From: an uncultured bacterium
Lineage (GTDB): Bacteria > Cyanobacteriota > Vampirovibrionia > Gastranaerophilales > Gastranaerophilaceae
NCBI GenBank assembly: GCA_949291445.1
Contig: CASEVT010000090.1
Coordinates: forward strand, 1 to 35,666
Direction of reading: 5' to 3'
Length of the DNA stretch: 35,666 bases
Shown here: in pieces, positions 8,205 to 16,264 of the stretch
How positions within the stretch are numbered: position 1 is the first letter of the stretch
Layout of the letters: each line of letters opens with the position of its first letter
Notes under the pieces: model-generated
Database searches by the model: none
What the model was told of the DNA's origin: nothing
What the model saw: the letters and a program-made list of their open reading frames with translations, nothing else
Made by a program: the position numbers and the translations under genes

Positions 8205-8828
8205 ATGAATAAAAATGTTTATGTATATGTGCTTGAGGGAAAAATTTATATTAATCTTACCAATCTTTGTACGAACAATTGTGTATTTTGTATACGAGAT
8301 ATAAAAGATGACGTTGTCGGGGCAAATTTACGTTTGGATTCCGAGGTTGTCAATGTTGATGAAGTTAAAAAACAACTTTTGGAGTTTAACCCTGAAAATT
8401 ACCATGAAATAATCTTTTGCGGTTATGGCGAGCCTATTATAAAACTGGATGAACTTAAGGAAGTTGCGAAGTTTATTAAAGAAAAATATCCCCACATTAA
8501 AACCAGAATTAACACAAACGGTCAGGGATGTCTCATTCATAAAAGAAATATTGTACCTGAATTGGCAGGAATTATTGATACTGTTTCTGTCAGCTTCAAC
8601 GCTCAGACCGAGGATTTGTACAACGATATTTCTCAACCCAAGTTAAGAGGTGCTTATCAAGCTATGCAGGATTTTATTGTGGATTGTGTAGAAAACGGGA
8701 TTGAAACTTATGCTACAATCGTCACCGGATATAAGGATTATAAAGTCGACAAGGATAAGTGCAAATATATGATTGAAACTCTGGGCGCAAAATTTCGTGA
8801 ACGTCCCTGGATCGAAAACGGATACTAA
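8205..8828 (+). CDS. Radical SAM protein, TatD-linked type
   Basis: Radical SAM enzymes use a 4Fe-4S cluster to cleave S-adenosylmethionine and start radical chemistry. The cluster motif CxxxCxxC is at C22, C26 and C29 (CTNNCVFC), in the N-terminal INLTN-x-C context. FCGYGEP (71-77) is the glycine-rich SAM-binding motif, with the same form as the small radical SAM family often found next to tatD. The protein has 207 residues, close to that family's usual length, and no extra cluster domain. No tatD gene is in the window. GAGGTAATTTT precedes the ATG. The substrate of this family is not known to me. It ends four bases before the stop of the convergent HDOD gene. Confidence 0.82.
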   Translation: MNKNVYVYVLEGKIYINLTNLCTNNCVFCIRDIKDDVVGANLRLDSEVVNVDEVKKQLLEFNPENYHEIIFCGYGEPIIKLDELKEVAKFIKEKYPHIKTRINTNGQGCLIHKRNIVPELAGIIDTVSVSFNAQTEDLYNDISQPKLRGAYQAMQDFIVDCVENGIETYATIVTGYKDYKVDKDKCKYMIETLGAKFRERPWIENGY

Positions 8829-8832
8829 ACCA

Positions 8833-9636
8833 TTAAACCTTTTCATTAAAGGTTACAAAAAATGATTCCATTAACTCGTTCACTTCTTCTTTGAACTGGG
8901 TGATTGTGCTCATGTCTATATTAAACTCTTCCAGTGCACGTTTATCTATGTTGTTTTCTTCGGGTTGGCAAATCTGGTTGGCTATATATATCAAGCAGCT
9001 TGCTTTTTGCATTGATGATGAGAATGGATCGTGGTGGTATTTTATACAATTGGCGAGCAAAACGGGCAGACGCCATCTTTTTACCAGCAAAAATCCTGCT
9101 TCGGTGTGGTTTATTCCAAAAACATTCTCTTCCGCAACAAGTTCATCTTCACCATCTTTCACACGATTCATTACATCTTGATACTTTTGATTACTTGAAA
9201 GATTGAGAATAACTTTTCCTATATCGTGCAAAAATCCGATAGTGAATGCATCTGCTGAATCTATTGTATCTGTGCATTTTGCAATATGTTCGCAGGCTAT
9301 AGCCGCTTTTATGGAGTGTTTCCACATATCTCTGCCGCATTGCGAAGTCAACATCGGTTTTAGGGCAACCGCTATTACTATATTTTTTGTTTGCGTCATT
9401 CCAAGAAGCGCTATTGCATTCTTTATTGAGGTTATCTCCTGCGCAAATCCGTAATATGCTGAATTTACAAGCTTCAATACTTGTGAAGTCAGTGCTTGAT
9501 CGTAGGACATTATTTCCGAAAGTTCTTTTGTTCCTGCTTTATCATCCTTAATTATATTCAATGCTTTGATTATGACGTTGGGCATTGCAGGAACATCTTT
9601 CAGGGTTTGTATTATCTCCAGAGGTGTTTTTTCCAT
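8833..9636 (-). CDS. HDOD domain signalling protein
   Basis: HDOD domains are HD-like helical modules found in bacterial signalling and motility proteins, and most lack phosphohydrolase activity. The 267-residue protein is almost entirely HDOD: LKDVPAMPNVIIKAL near the start, VLKLVNSAYYGF, IKNAIALLGM, and FLHDIGKVIL in the middle. The HD pair in that last motif is kept, so residual metal binding cannot be excluded. There is no receiver, GGDEF or EAL domain. The start is three bases after the ftsX stop, which makes it the last gene of the seven-gene block. Its presence beside ftsEX suggests, but does not show, a link between signalling and division. Confidence 0.88.
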   Translation of the reverse strand: MEKTPLEIIQTLKDVPAMPNVIIKALNIIKDDKAGTKELSEIMSYDQALTSQVLKLVNSAYYGFAQEITSIKNAIALLGMTQTKNIVIAVALKPMLTSQCGRDMWKHSIKAAIACEHIAKCTDTIDSADAFTIGFLHDIGKVILNLSSNQKYQDVMNRVKDGEDELVAEENVFGINHTEAGFLLVKRWRLPVLLANCIKYHHDPFSSSMQKASCLIYIANQICQPEENNIDKRALEEFNIDMSTITQFKEEVNELMESFFVTFNEKV

Positions 9637-9639
9637 AAT

Positions 9640-10548
9640 TTATACCTGTAGGTGTTTTTTGATTGACAGGAAGCTTCCTCCTGCTCCAAAGCCAATCGCG
9701 ATCACAAATAATACCAGTATTACAACATTATTTGCAAGTACCGGTGAGGGAACTACGAAAAATTCGTGTACTTTTAGCAATCCGTTATGCGCTGCATTTA
9801 TCGGGATTAGGGCAATTAAGGCTCCCAAAAATCCATATATTGCTCCTTGCAATATCAACGGAATTTTTATGTACCAGTTGCTTACTCCCATAAGGCGCAT
9901 TATCTCTATTTCTTCCTTTCGGGATTGGATTACCAATTGAATTGTATTATTTATTATTGTTATTGTCAAAATTGCCACCAAGATTACCACAAGAAGCGTT
10001 ATTGTATGTACAACGTTATTGAACATTTGCATCTTTTTCGCTAAATCCTGTGCATAATTCATATCTTCAACCGTTTTATATGTTTTTATTTCTTTAAATA
10101 CTGCATTTATGTTCTCGGGTTTGTCGACTTTTACATGCAAAGTATCCGGCAGCGGGTTGTTCATATCCGGCACATCGATTTCTCTTTTTAACTCTTCCCA
10201 AGAGTGCTCTTTCGGGATAATTTTTACCCGTTCAACGTGCTCTATTTGTCTGATTGTATCTGCTATCTTATTCGGTTCTGCACTGGGTTTTAAGTATACT
10301 GAAATCTCAAGTACGTTTCCAAGTTGTGATACAAATGATGACAAAGACAGTGTTGTTCTGAATAATGCTCCGAATATCGATAATATTGCTGCCATTGTTG
10401 TTATGATCGCAAGATTAATCCAGCCTGTTCGTTTTATACCGTTTATTGTCTCAAGCCCTATGCGGTATACAAGCCGCAATTCTCTTAGCCAATCTTTGGG
10501 TATATGTGATTTTACGGTCTTTTTTATATTATCTTTTGTATCATTCAT
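9640..10548 (-). CDS. ftsX: Cell division protein FtsX
   Basis: FtsX is the membrane subunit of the FtsEX complex, which resembles an ABC transporter but transmits ATP hydrolysis across the membrane to switch on peptidoglycan hydrolases. The product has 302 residues from the ATG at 10548 (MNDTKDN). It has a cytoplasmic N-terminus, a first membrane segment near WINLAIITTMAAIL, a periplasmic loop of about 100 residues, and three further membrane segments in the C-terminal half. That is the FtsX topology. The reading frame is open for six more codons upstream, but the chosen ATG overlaps the ftsE stop by eight bases and has GGCAGGT before it, which fits translational coupling. The EnvC-like gene at 22303 encodes a plausible partner. 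Confidence 0.93.
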   Translation of the reverse strand: MNDTKDNIKKTVKSHIPKDWLRELRLVYRIGLETINGIKRTGWINLAIITTMAAILSIFGALFRTTLSLSSFVSQLGNVLEISVYLKPSAEPNKIADTIRQIEHVERVKIIPKEHSWEELKREIDVPDMNNPLPDTLHVKVDKPENINAVFKEIKTYKTVEDMNYAQDLAKKMQMFNNVVHTITLLVVILVAILTITIINNTIQLVIQSRKEEIEIMRLMGVSNWYIKIPLILQGAIYGFLGALIALIPINAAHNGLLKVHEFFVVPSPVLANNVVILVLFVIAIGFGAGGSFLSIKKHLQV

Positions 10549-11215
10549 AAGTACCTGCCTGCACATCCCTTATAATTTGACCACCTTCAAGCGTGAGGAC
10601 GCGCTTTCTAAAATAATCTACCATTGCATGGTCATGTGTCGAGACCAATACTGTTATGCCTTTTTGATTTATCTGTTCAAGTATTTGCATAATTTCCATT
10701 GAGTTTTTCGGATCCAGATTTCCCGTAGGTTCATCCGCAATCAGCAACGGCGGACCGTTTACTATTGCTCTTGCAATACTCACTCTTTGTTGTTCTCCGC
10801 CTGAAAGTTCTGTCGGTTTGAATTTCATTTTATCTATTAAACCAACAACTTTCAATGCACCTACGACTCTTGCTTCAATTTCTTTTGAACTCATTCCGAG
10901 TGTTCTGATTACGTATGCGCAATTGTCATATACGCTCTGGTTTTGTAACAGTTTATAATCCTGAAAAACTATACCCATACAGCGTCTGAGGTTCGGTACT
11001 TTTTCTGACGGCAGATTCGCAATATTTATTCCGCCTATCATTACGCTTCCGGTTGTGGGGGTTTCTTCTTTGTATAAGAGTTTTAAAAGTGTTGATTTCC
11101 CTGCTCCGGATGCGCCTGTTACGAACACAAACTCTCCTGATAGTATATCAAGATTTACATTCTTTAATGCGTAATTGTTTTTATATTTCTTTGTTACTCC
11201 CCGAAGTTGTATCAT
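10541..11215 (-). CDS. ftsE: Cell division ATP-binding protein FtsE
   Basis: FtsE is the cytoplasmic ATPase of FtsEX. The 224-residue protein has a complete ABC set: Walker A GASGAGKST (34-42), Q-loop in FQDYKLL, signature LSGGEQQR, Walker B LLIADEPTGNLDP, and the switch histidine in STHDHAM. Short spacing and overlap with ftsX place it firmly as FtsE rather than a general exporter ATPase. It follows the transketolase C-terminal subunit gene by nine bases. Confidence 0.94.
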   Translation of the reverse strand: MIQLRGVTKKYKNNYALKNVNLDILSGEFVFVTGASGAGKSTLLKLLYKEETPTTGSVMIGGINIANLPSEKVPNLRRCMGIVFQDYKLLQNQSVYDNCAYVIRTLGMSSKEIEARVVGALKVVGLIDKMKFKPTELSGGEQQRVSIARAIVNGPPLLIADEPTGNLDPKNSMEIMQILEQINQKGITVLVSTHDHAMVDYFRKRVLTLEGGQIIRDVQAGTYE

Positions 11216-11224
11216 ATATGGTTC

Positions 11225-12187
11225 CTATTTCTTCATGTAATTGATAATTCGCTCTGCCAGTTTATCGTATGTCATAGCGTAAAACTTCATTAGTTCTCTT
11301 TGTTCACCGCTTTGTCCGAATTCGTCATTTATTCCTATTCTTTTGACTTTTACCGGACACTGTTCGCTTAAAACTTCGCATACTGCCGAACCGATTCCGC
11401 CTATTATTGAATGGTTTTCAATTGTTATTACATTTTTTGTTTTCTGTGCTGAACTGACTATGGTTTTTGCATCTATCGGTTTTATTACGGGCATGTGTAT
11501 AATTTCGGCATTAATACCGTTTTTCTCGAGTATTTCCGCACAATCAAGCGTTTCAGACAACGTTTCTCCGTTGGTAATTATTGTTAAATCGCTGCCTTCT
11601 TTGACTATATGTGCCTTGTTAGGGTCAAATTTGTATGTATCAGGATCAAAAATATTCACAACATTTGTTCTGGCTAATCTTATATAAACCGGTCCGTTGT
11701 ATTCTGCGGCAAATTTGATTACTTCTCTTGTTTCAGTGCAATCTGCAGGTACTATAACCATCATATTAGGAATATTTCTCATTATGGCTACGTCTTCGAG
11801 TGCCTGATGGCTTGCACCGTCTTCGCCCACTGTTATACCGCCGTGGGTTGCTACTATTTTTACGTTAAATTTCGGATAACAAACAGAGTTTCTTATCTGT
11901 TCCCAGGCTCGTCCGGTTGCAAACATTGCAAACGTTGAGACAAACGGAATTTTTCCGACTGTTGAAAGTCCTGCGGCTGTAGTCATCATATTTTGTTCTG
12001 CTATACCCATGTTGAAGAAACGCTCGGGGTACTCTTTTGCAAACATTGCTGTTTGTGTTGAGCAGGACAAGTCTGCATCCAAAACCACTATTCTGTTATT
12101 CGACTTTCCAAGCTCTACGAGAGTTTTTCCATATTCTGAACGAATGGATTTTTTTTCTCTGTTTTTACCGCTTAATATTTTCAACAT
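11225..12187 (-). CDS. Transketolase, C-terminal subunit
   Basis: Transketolase moves two-carbon units between sugar phosphates in the pentose phosphate pathway. This 320-residue protein holds the pyrimidine-binding and C-terminal domains of a split enzyme. It begins with the DADLSCST and FNMGIAEQNMM motifs (the latter holds the glutamate that activates thiamine diphosphate), then HGGITVGEDGASHQ, and a C-terminal domain with IENHSIIGGIGSAV. The partner subunit is encoded immediately upstream, 20 bases away. The ATG follows AAGGATAAAAA. A DXP synthase would be one longer chain, and IspH here shows that this organism also needs one, so that gene should be elsewhere. Confidence 0.9.
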   Translation of the reverse strand: MLKILSGKNREKKSIRSEYGKTLVELGKSNNRIVVLDADLSCSTQTAMFAKEYPERFFNMGIAEQNMMTTAAGLSTVGKIPFVSTFAMFATGRAWEQIRNSVCYPKFNVKIVATHGGITVGEDGASHQALEDVAIMRNIPNMMVIVPADCTETREVIKFAAEYNGPVYIRLARTNVVNIFDPDTYKFDPNKAHIVKEGSDLTIITNGETLSETLDCAEILEKNGINAEIIHMPVIKPIDAKTIVSSAQKTKNVITIENHSIIGGIGSAVCEVLSEQCPVKVKRIGINDEFGQSGEQRELMKFYAMTYDKLAERIINYMKK

Positions 12188-12207
12188 TTTTTATCCTTAT
12201 TACGTAA

Positions 12208-13056
12208 TTATAGTTTACAAGATTCCAACTCGTTTAGTGCTTTTTGAAATTCTTCGTCATTAGGTGCTTTTCCGTGCCATCCGGCGTTATTTTCCATATA
12301 TGATACGCCCTTGCCTTTTATTGTATCGGCAATTATTGCTGTAGGGGTATCCATTGTTTTTGCTGACATCACTGCGTCAAAGATTTCCTCAACGTCGTGT
12401 CCGTCAATTTCTATGACATTCCATCCAAACGCTTCCAATTTTTCATTTAGCGGCTCAATAGACATTACATCGTCGGTGCAGCCGTCGATTTGAAGTTTGT
12501 TCCGGTCGATGAATACGATCATATTGTTCAATTTTCGATGAGAAGCATTCATAAATGCCTCCCACACGCTGCCTTCCTGAAGTTCGCCGTCACCCATGTA
12601 CACATAAACCGTAGCAGGGTTTTTATCAAGTTTCAGACCCATAGCCACTCCGCAGGCTATTGATATACCCTGACCCAGTGAACCCGTTGAAACTTCTATA
12701 CCGGGAAGGTGCAGGCTGGATGGATGTCCTTGAAGTCTTGTTCCGAGTTTTCTGAAGGTGAGCAATTCTTCTTCCGGCAAATATCCGCAATGAGCAAGAA
12801 TTGAATATAATGCTGCCGATGCGTGACCTTTAGAGAGGATAAATCTGTCTCTTTTTTCAAAATCTGCTGATTTGTTCCATTTTGGGTCGTGCTTCATACA
12901 GTGTTTGTACAACACTGCCATAATCTCTACTGCACTGAGATTGCCGCCGGGGTGGCCTGATTTTGCTGCATGAATCATTTTTATTATGTCTATTCGCATT
13001 TGCAAGCATAACTTTTTCAATTCATCGACCTGTGCCGGTAAAAGTTGTTTATCCAT
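12208..13056 (-). CDS. Transketolase, N-terminal subunit
   Basis: This 282-residue protein holds the thiamine-diphosphate-binding domain of the split transketolase. HAAKSGHPGGNLSAVEI, SKGHASAALYS and STGSLGQGIS are the family's active-site motifs. The GDG(x24-27)N cofactor motif runs from MGDGELQEGS to FIDRNKL. It would pair with the product of the next gene. AAAAAGGG precedes the ATG. The gene starts two bases after the stop of the glycosyltransferase gene, so the two are almost certainly co-transcribed. Confidence 0.9.
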   Translation of the reverse strand: MDKQLLPAQVDELKKLCLQMRIDIIKMIHAAKSGHPGGNLSAVEIMAVLYKHCMKHDPKWNKSADFEKRDRFILSKGHASAALYSILAHCGYLPEEELLTFRKLGTRLQGHPSSLHLPGIEVSTGSLGQGISIACGVAMGLKLDKNPATVYVYMGDGELQEGSVWEAFMNASHRKLNNMIVFIDRNKLQIDGCTDDVMSIEPLNEKLEAFGWNVIEIDGHDVEEIFDAVMSAKTMDTPTAIIADTIKGKGVSYMENNAGWHGKAPNDEEFQKALNELESCKL

Positions 13057-13058
13057 TT

Positions 13059-13802
13059 TTAACCCTTTTTCTGAAAGACTGATTCTATTATAACCCTAAT
13101 CAGGAACATTGGCAAAGCAGGAAAGATCCGTTTAAAACGTTTCGGCTCTTGAACAGTTCTATAGAGCCATTCCAGTCCGAGTTTTTGGTAAATTTCGGGG
13201 GCTCTTTGTACAACTCCCGACCAGACGTCAAAACTTCCTCCAACACCTATAAACACTGTTGAAGGCATATCTTTTTTGAATTTTGAGATTAATAGCTCTT
13301 GTTTTGGTGCGCCCAATGCAATTAGTGCTAAAGAGGGGTTTGATGCTTGCATATCGGTTTTTATTTGCGCTTCTTCATCACTGTTAAAATACCCGTTTCT
13401 GGCATAACAAATGTTAAGATTTTCAAACTCTTTTGTAAGATTCTCTTTAGCCTTTTGCAAGATTTCTTCTTTTGCGCCCAGAAGTGCCACTGAATAACCG
13501 TTTTGGGCGCAAAATTCTATAAGCTTTTTTGAAAATTCAACTCCGGGGATATTCTGCTGGGTTATGCCTTTTATTTTTAGTGCCAGTTTTATTCCTACTC
13601 CATCAGGTATTACTAAATCTGCGTTATTTATTACCTGATAAAACTCATTGTTTTTCTTTGCGGTTTCGGTCATTTCAGGGTTTATTGTCACAATTTGCAT
13701 TCCGCAATTCTCTTGAATATTGCCGCAAGTAAGTTCGTATGCACTTTCAAAATCCAATAAATTTACCGGACAGCCCAATATTTTTGCTTGTTTTTTTTTC
13801 AT
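13059..13802 (-). CDS. WecG/TagA/CpsF family glycosyltransferase
   Basis: Members of this GT26 family add N-acetylmannosamine-type sugars to lipid-linked N-acetylglucosamine during synthesis of teichoic acids, enterobacterial common antigen or capsule. The protein has about 247 residues with the family core TINPEM, then NNADLVIPDGVGIKLAL (an invariant aspartate), VALLGA and an ALGAPKQELL segment, ending with RTVQEPKRFKR. The ATG at 13802 is seven bases from GGAG; another ATG at 13808 is only one base from it, so the first is preferred. In an organism with an outer membrane, an envelope polysaccharide is the likely product. The acceptor is not known. Confidence 0.87.
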   Translation of the reverse strand: MKKKQAKILGCPVNLLDFESAYELTCGNIQENCGMQIVTINPEMTETAKKNNEFYQVINNADLVIPDGVGIKLALKIKGITQQNIPGVEFSKKLIEFCAQNGYSVALLGAKEEILQKAKENLTKEFENLNICYARNGYFNSDEEAQIKTDMQASNPSLALIALGAPKQELLISKFKKDMPSTVFIGVGGSFDVWSGVVQRAPEIYQKLGLEWLYRTVQEPKRFKRIFPALPMFLIRVIIESVFQKKG

Positions 13803-13823
13803 TTTCATACTCCGTAATATTTT

Positions 13824-14453
13824 TTAGTTGTGAGTACCGAATGGCATGTTATATTTTTTTTCGTAGCCTATTGTTGTGCGGGTGTCATGTCCGGGGTAGA
13901 CGGTTACGTCATCATCAAGTTTGAACAGCTTATTGATAATCGAGTTTTGTATTTGAGCAAAGCTGCCGCCTTCCAGATCCGTTCGTCCGATTGAACCGTA
14001 AAACAATGTATCTCCCGATATTAAATTTTTGTCCGCAAAAAAACATACGCTGCCTCTTGTGTGTCCGGGGGTGTGGATAACTTTTATTTCGGTTTCTCCA
14101 AGTTGGAAGATTGTATTTTCATCAAAGGTTACTATATTTTCCGGAGGTTTTCCCTGTCCGAAACCGTACAATGAAATTTGTTTTTCCAGATTTTTAAGTA
14201 AATATTCATCATCTTTGTGTATGTACACTGCTACACCGGTTAATTTTTGTGCGTCATATTCTCCCAGTACATGGTCAAAATGTCCGTGAGTGTTGAGTAT
14301 GTATTTTAATTTAGCATTGTGTTTTGAGAGTTCATCTTTTATTATCTCAAATTCGCCTCCGCAATCTACTATTGCAGCTTCTTTTGTCTCTTCATCCACC
14401 ATTACATATGTGTTTGCGCTCAGGACTCCGTTTGGGATTGCTTTTATTATCAT
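13824..14453 (-). CDS. MBL-fold metallohydrolase, glyoxalase II-like
   Basis: The 209-residue protein has the full metal site of the metallo-beta-lactamase fold: HGHFDH (56-61, HxHxDH), the histidine in HTPGHTRGS, the aspartate in SGDTLF, and the last histidine in VYPGHDTRTT. The GRTDLEGG segment and small size resemble the YcbL-type hydrolases, which act on thioesters such as S-lactoylglutathione. The true substrate cannot be told. AGGAGATTTC gives a strong ribosome binding site. As the first gene of the seven-gene block, it would be transcribed from the divergent region shared with nusB. Confidence 0.88.
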   Translation of the reverse strand: MIIKAIPNGVLSANTYVMVDEETKEAAIVDCGGEFEIIKDELSKHNAKLKYILNTHGHFDHVLGEYDAQKLTGVAVYIHKDDEYLLKNLEKQISLYGFGQGKPPENIVTFDENTIFQLGETEIKVIHTPGHTRGSVCFFADKNLISGDTLFYGSIGRTDLEGGSFAQIQNSIINKLFKLDDDVTVYPGHDTRTTIGYEKKYNMPFGTHN

Positions 14454-14484
14454 GAAATCTCCTAAAAAAGTTGTTTATTGTATG

Positions 14485-14513
14485 TTAACATAAAACTTTT
14501 TTTAGATTATAAT
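14485..14513 (+). promoter_or_regulatory. Promoter of nusB-ftsY
   Basis: TTAACA (14485-14490) and TATAAT (14508-14513) are separated by 17 bases, with a perfect -10. The start of transcription would fall near 14520, about 30 bases before the nusB ATG. Confidence 0.75.
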
Positions 14514-14535
14514 TTTGCTTAAGAAAAATTATAAT
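14506..14535. promoter_or_regulatory. 30-bp palindrome in the nusB divergent region
   Basis: The two 15-base halves match in 14 of 15 positions. The outer 11 bases, ATTATAATTTT and its complement, are perfect, and the centre is CTTAAG. It covers the -10 and predicted start of the nusB promoter. It could be an operator, or a way for RNA polymerase to read both directions. Confidence 0.45.
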
Positions 14536-14548
14536 AAAGGAATAACTT

Positions 14549-15211
14549 ATGCAAGCACGAAGAGCAGCTCGCGAATTGGCTCTAATCTTATTTTCGCAAT
14601 TTGATAAAAATCTTACACGCTACAATCAGACAGAGTTTGAGGACATAATACTGAAATCGGTCAGGACTTTGACGAATAATTCGGCTGAAGAATTGAAAGT
14701 CAGTTTGGGCGCGTTGTATGCTATGAAAGAAAAAATTGAGAACTATGAGTCTGAATCAGAAATAAATCTTCAAAGACCGCTTGAAGCATCCAATATTCCG
14801 GTGCCGCTGCCTATGACTTCGGATATGATTGGAAGATTGGATGAAATGATTAATATTGCCGATAAGGTCGTTCTTGCTCTTGAGATTGCTGAAATGACTG
14901 CACTTGAGCATACCGGCGATGTTAAAAATTATGTTTTTGAAATCGCCAATGCTTATAAGCAAAACAATACCGCTATTGATAAGCTTATTCAGAAATTTGC
15001 TCACGGATGGGACATTGACCGACTCGTCAAGATTGATAAAGATATTTTGCGTATTGCCATTGCCGAGATAATGTATATTGAAAATACTCCTATTAAGGTC
15101 GTTATCGATGAAGCTTTGGAGCTTGCAAAAAAATATTCTACCGAGGATTCGTCATCTTTCATTAACGGTATTTTAGGCAAGGTTGTTGAAGAAAAGAAGG
15201 CTATGAGTTAG
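14549..15211 (+). CDS. nusB: Transcription antitermination factor NusB
   Basis: NusB binds boxA RNA with NusE (S10) and keeps RNA polymerase elongating through rRNA operons. The protein has 220 residues. The N-terminal RRAARELALILFSQFD and the C-terminal FINGILGKVV are typical. The helical core is interrupted between about residues 60 and 120 by extra sequence, so it is some 60-80 residues longer than E. coli NusB. Cyanobacterial NusB proteins are similarly long. AAAGGAATAACTT precedes the ATG. The stop codon directly abuts the ftsY start. Confidence 0.9.
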   Translation: MQARRAARELALILFSQFDKNLTRYNQTEFEDIILKSVRTLTNNSAEELKVSLGALYAMKEKIENYESESEINLQRPLEASNIPVPLPMTSDMIGRLDEMINIADKVVLALEIAEMTALEHTGDVKNYVFEIANAYKQNNTAIDKLIQKFAHGWDIDRLVKIDKDILRIAIAEIMYIENTPIKVVIDEALELAKKYSTEDSSSFINGILGKVVEEKKAMS

Positions 15212-16189
15212 ATGTTTGATTTTTTTAAGAAGAAATCAGATGATTCTGCGCAATCACATAATCAAACCGATGAGAAAAAAAATCTCTTTTCTCTCACTTT
15301 TGAGTCTTTGAAAAAAACTATCGAAAAAACAAGCGAATCACTTGTCGGTAATGTCGTTTCTCATATTGAAAATGAAGAAGAATTTGATGAGTTTATTCTT
15401 GATGATATGGAAGAACTGCTTATTAAGGCGGATTTGGGGGTTGGTGCGGCTTCTGAAATTGTCGATAAGCTCAGAAAAGGCAGCCAGCTTAAGCCATCTC
15501 AGGTCAGACAGTATTTGAAAGATGAGTTCTCAAAGATTCTAAGTTCTGCCGGTTCAAATCTTTTGGAATTTAAAGACGGTGAATTAAATATCTATTTCAT
15601 AGTCGGGGTTAACGGTGCAGGTAAGACTACTTTAATCGGAAAACTCGCTAACAGGTTTAGATTGCAGGGAAAAAGAGTACTGGTTGCCGCTGCGGATACT
15701 TTTCGTGCTGCGGCTGAAGAACAGTTGAATATTTGGAGTGAGCGTGCCGGTGCTGATATTGTGCGCAATGACGGAGCTGATCCTGCTTCTGTCGTTTTTG
15801 ATGCTATACAAAAAGCAAAAAATGAGGGGTATGATGTTATCCTTGTTGATACTGCCGGCAGGTTACAAAATAAATTTAACCTTATGAAAGAGCTTGAAAA
15901 AGTTAAGGGTGTAATTGACAAAAAAGCTCCGGAGTCTTTAAGAGAGTCAATTCTCGTTTTGGATGCTAATACCGGTCAGAACGGTTTGTCTCAAGCAAAG
16001 GTTTTTTCAGATTGCGTAAATTTATCTTCTGTTGCGTTGACGAAATTGGACGGCTCTGCTAAGGGTGGGATAATTCTTTCTATTGCCAGAGAAATGAAAT
16101 TGCCGGTTAAGCTCATCGGGGTTGGTGAAAAACTCGATGATTTGAAAGACTTTGATTCAAGAGATTATCTTGAGGCTTTGTTTTCGTAA
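15212..16189 (+). CDS. ftsY: Signal recognition particle receptor FtsY
   Basis: FtsY docks ribosomes carrying SRP-bound nascent membrane proteins at the inner membrane. The 325-residue protein has a short charged N-terminus (1-25), the N domain (about 30-120) and the GTPase G domain, with GVNGAGKTT (132-140), ADTFRAAAEEQL, DTAGRLQNK and TKLDGSAKGG. The closing GVGEKLDDLKDFD is the FtsY rather than Ffh form, and there is no methionine-rich M domain. The ATG immediately follows the nusB stop, with AGAAGG inside nusB. It converges with mnmE across about 75 bases. Confidence 0.95.
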   Translation: MFDFFKKKSDDSAQSHNQTDEKKNLFSLTFESLKKTIEKTSESLVGNVVSHIENEEEFDEFILDDMEELLIKADLGVGAASEIVDKLRKGSQLKPSQVRQYLKDEFSKILSSAGSNLLEFKDGELNIYFIVGVNGAGKTTLIGKLANRFRLQGKRVLVAAADTFRAAAEEQLNIWSERAGADIVRNDGADPASVVFDAIQKAKNEGYDVILVDTAGRLQNKFNLMKELEKVKGVIDKKAPESLRESILVLDANTGQNGLSQAKVFSDCVNLSSVALTKLDGSAKGGIILSIAREMKLPVKLIGVGEKLDDLKDFDSRDYLEALFS

Positions 16190-16204
16190 TTTTTTGATGT
16201 AAGC

Positions 16205-16260
16205 CAGAGCGCAATTGTGCAAAATTTTTCTGCAAAAAGTTTTATAAATTTTGCAATTTG
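16205..16260. terminator. Weak hairpin between convergent ftsY and mnmE
   Basis: AATTG-TG-CAAAAT near 16212 can pair with ATTTTGCAATT near 16249 with a two-base bulge. The stem is A/T-rich and the loop long. It may act as a shared terminator, but the T-runs are not well placed. Confidence 0.25.
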
Positions 16261-16264
16261 AGTT

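Noticed and set aside
8836-8854. Hairpin AACCTTT/AAAGGTT as a terminator between the convergent radical SAM and HDOD genes
   Set aside because: The stem has only seven pairs, lies within the HDOD coding end, and no T-run follows on either strand.
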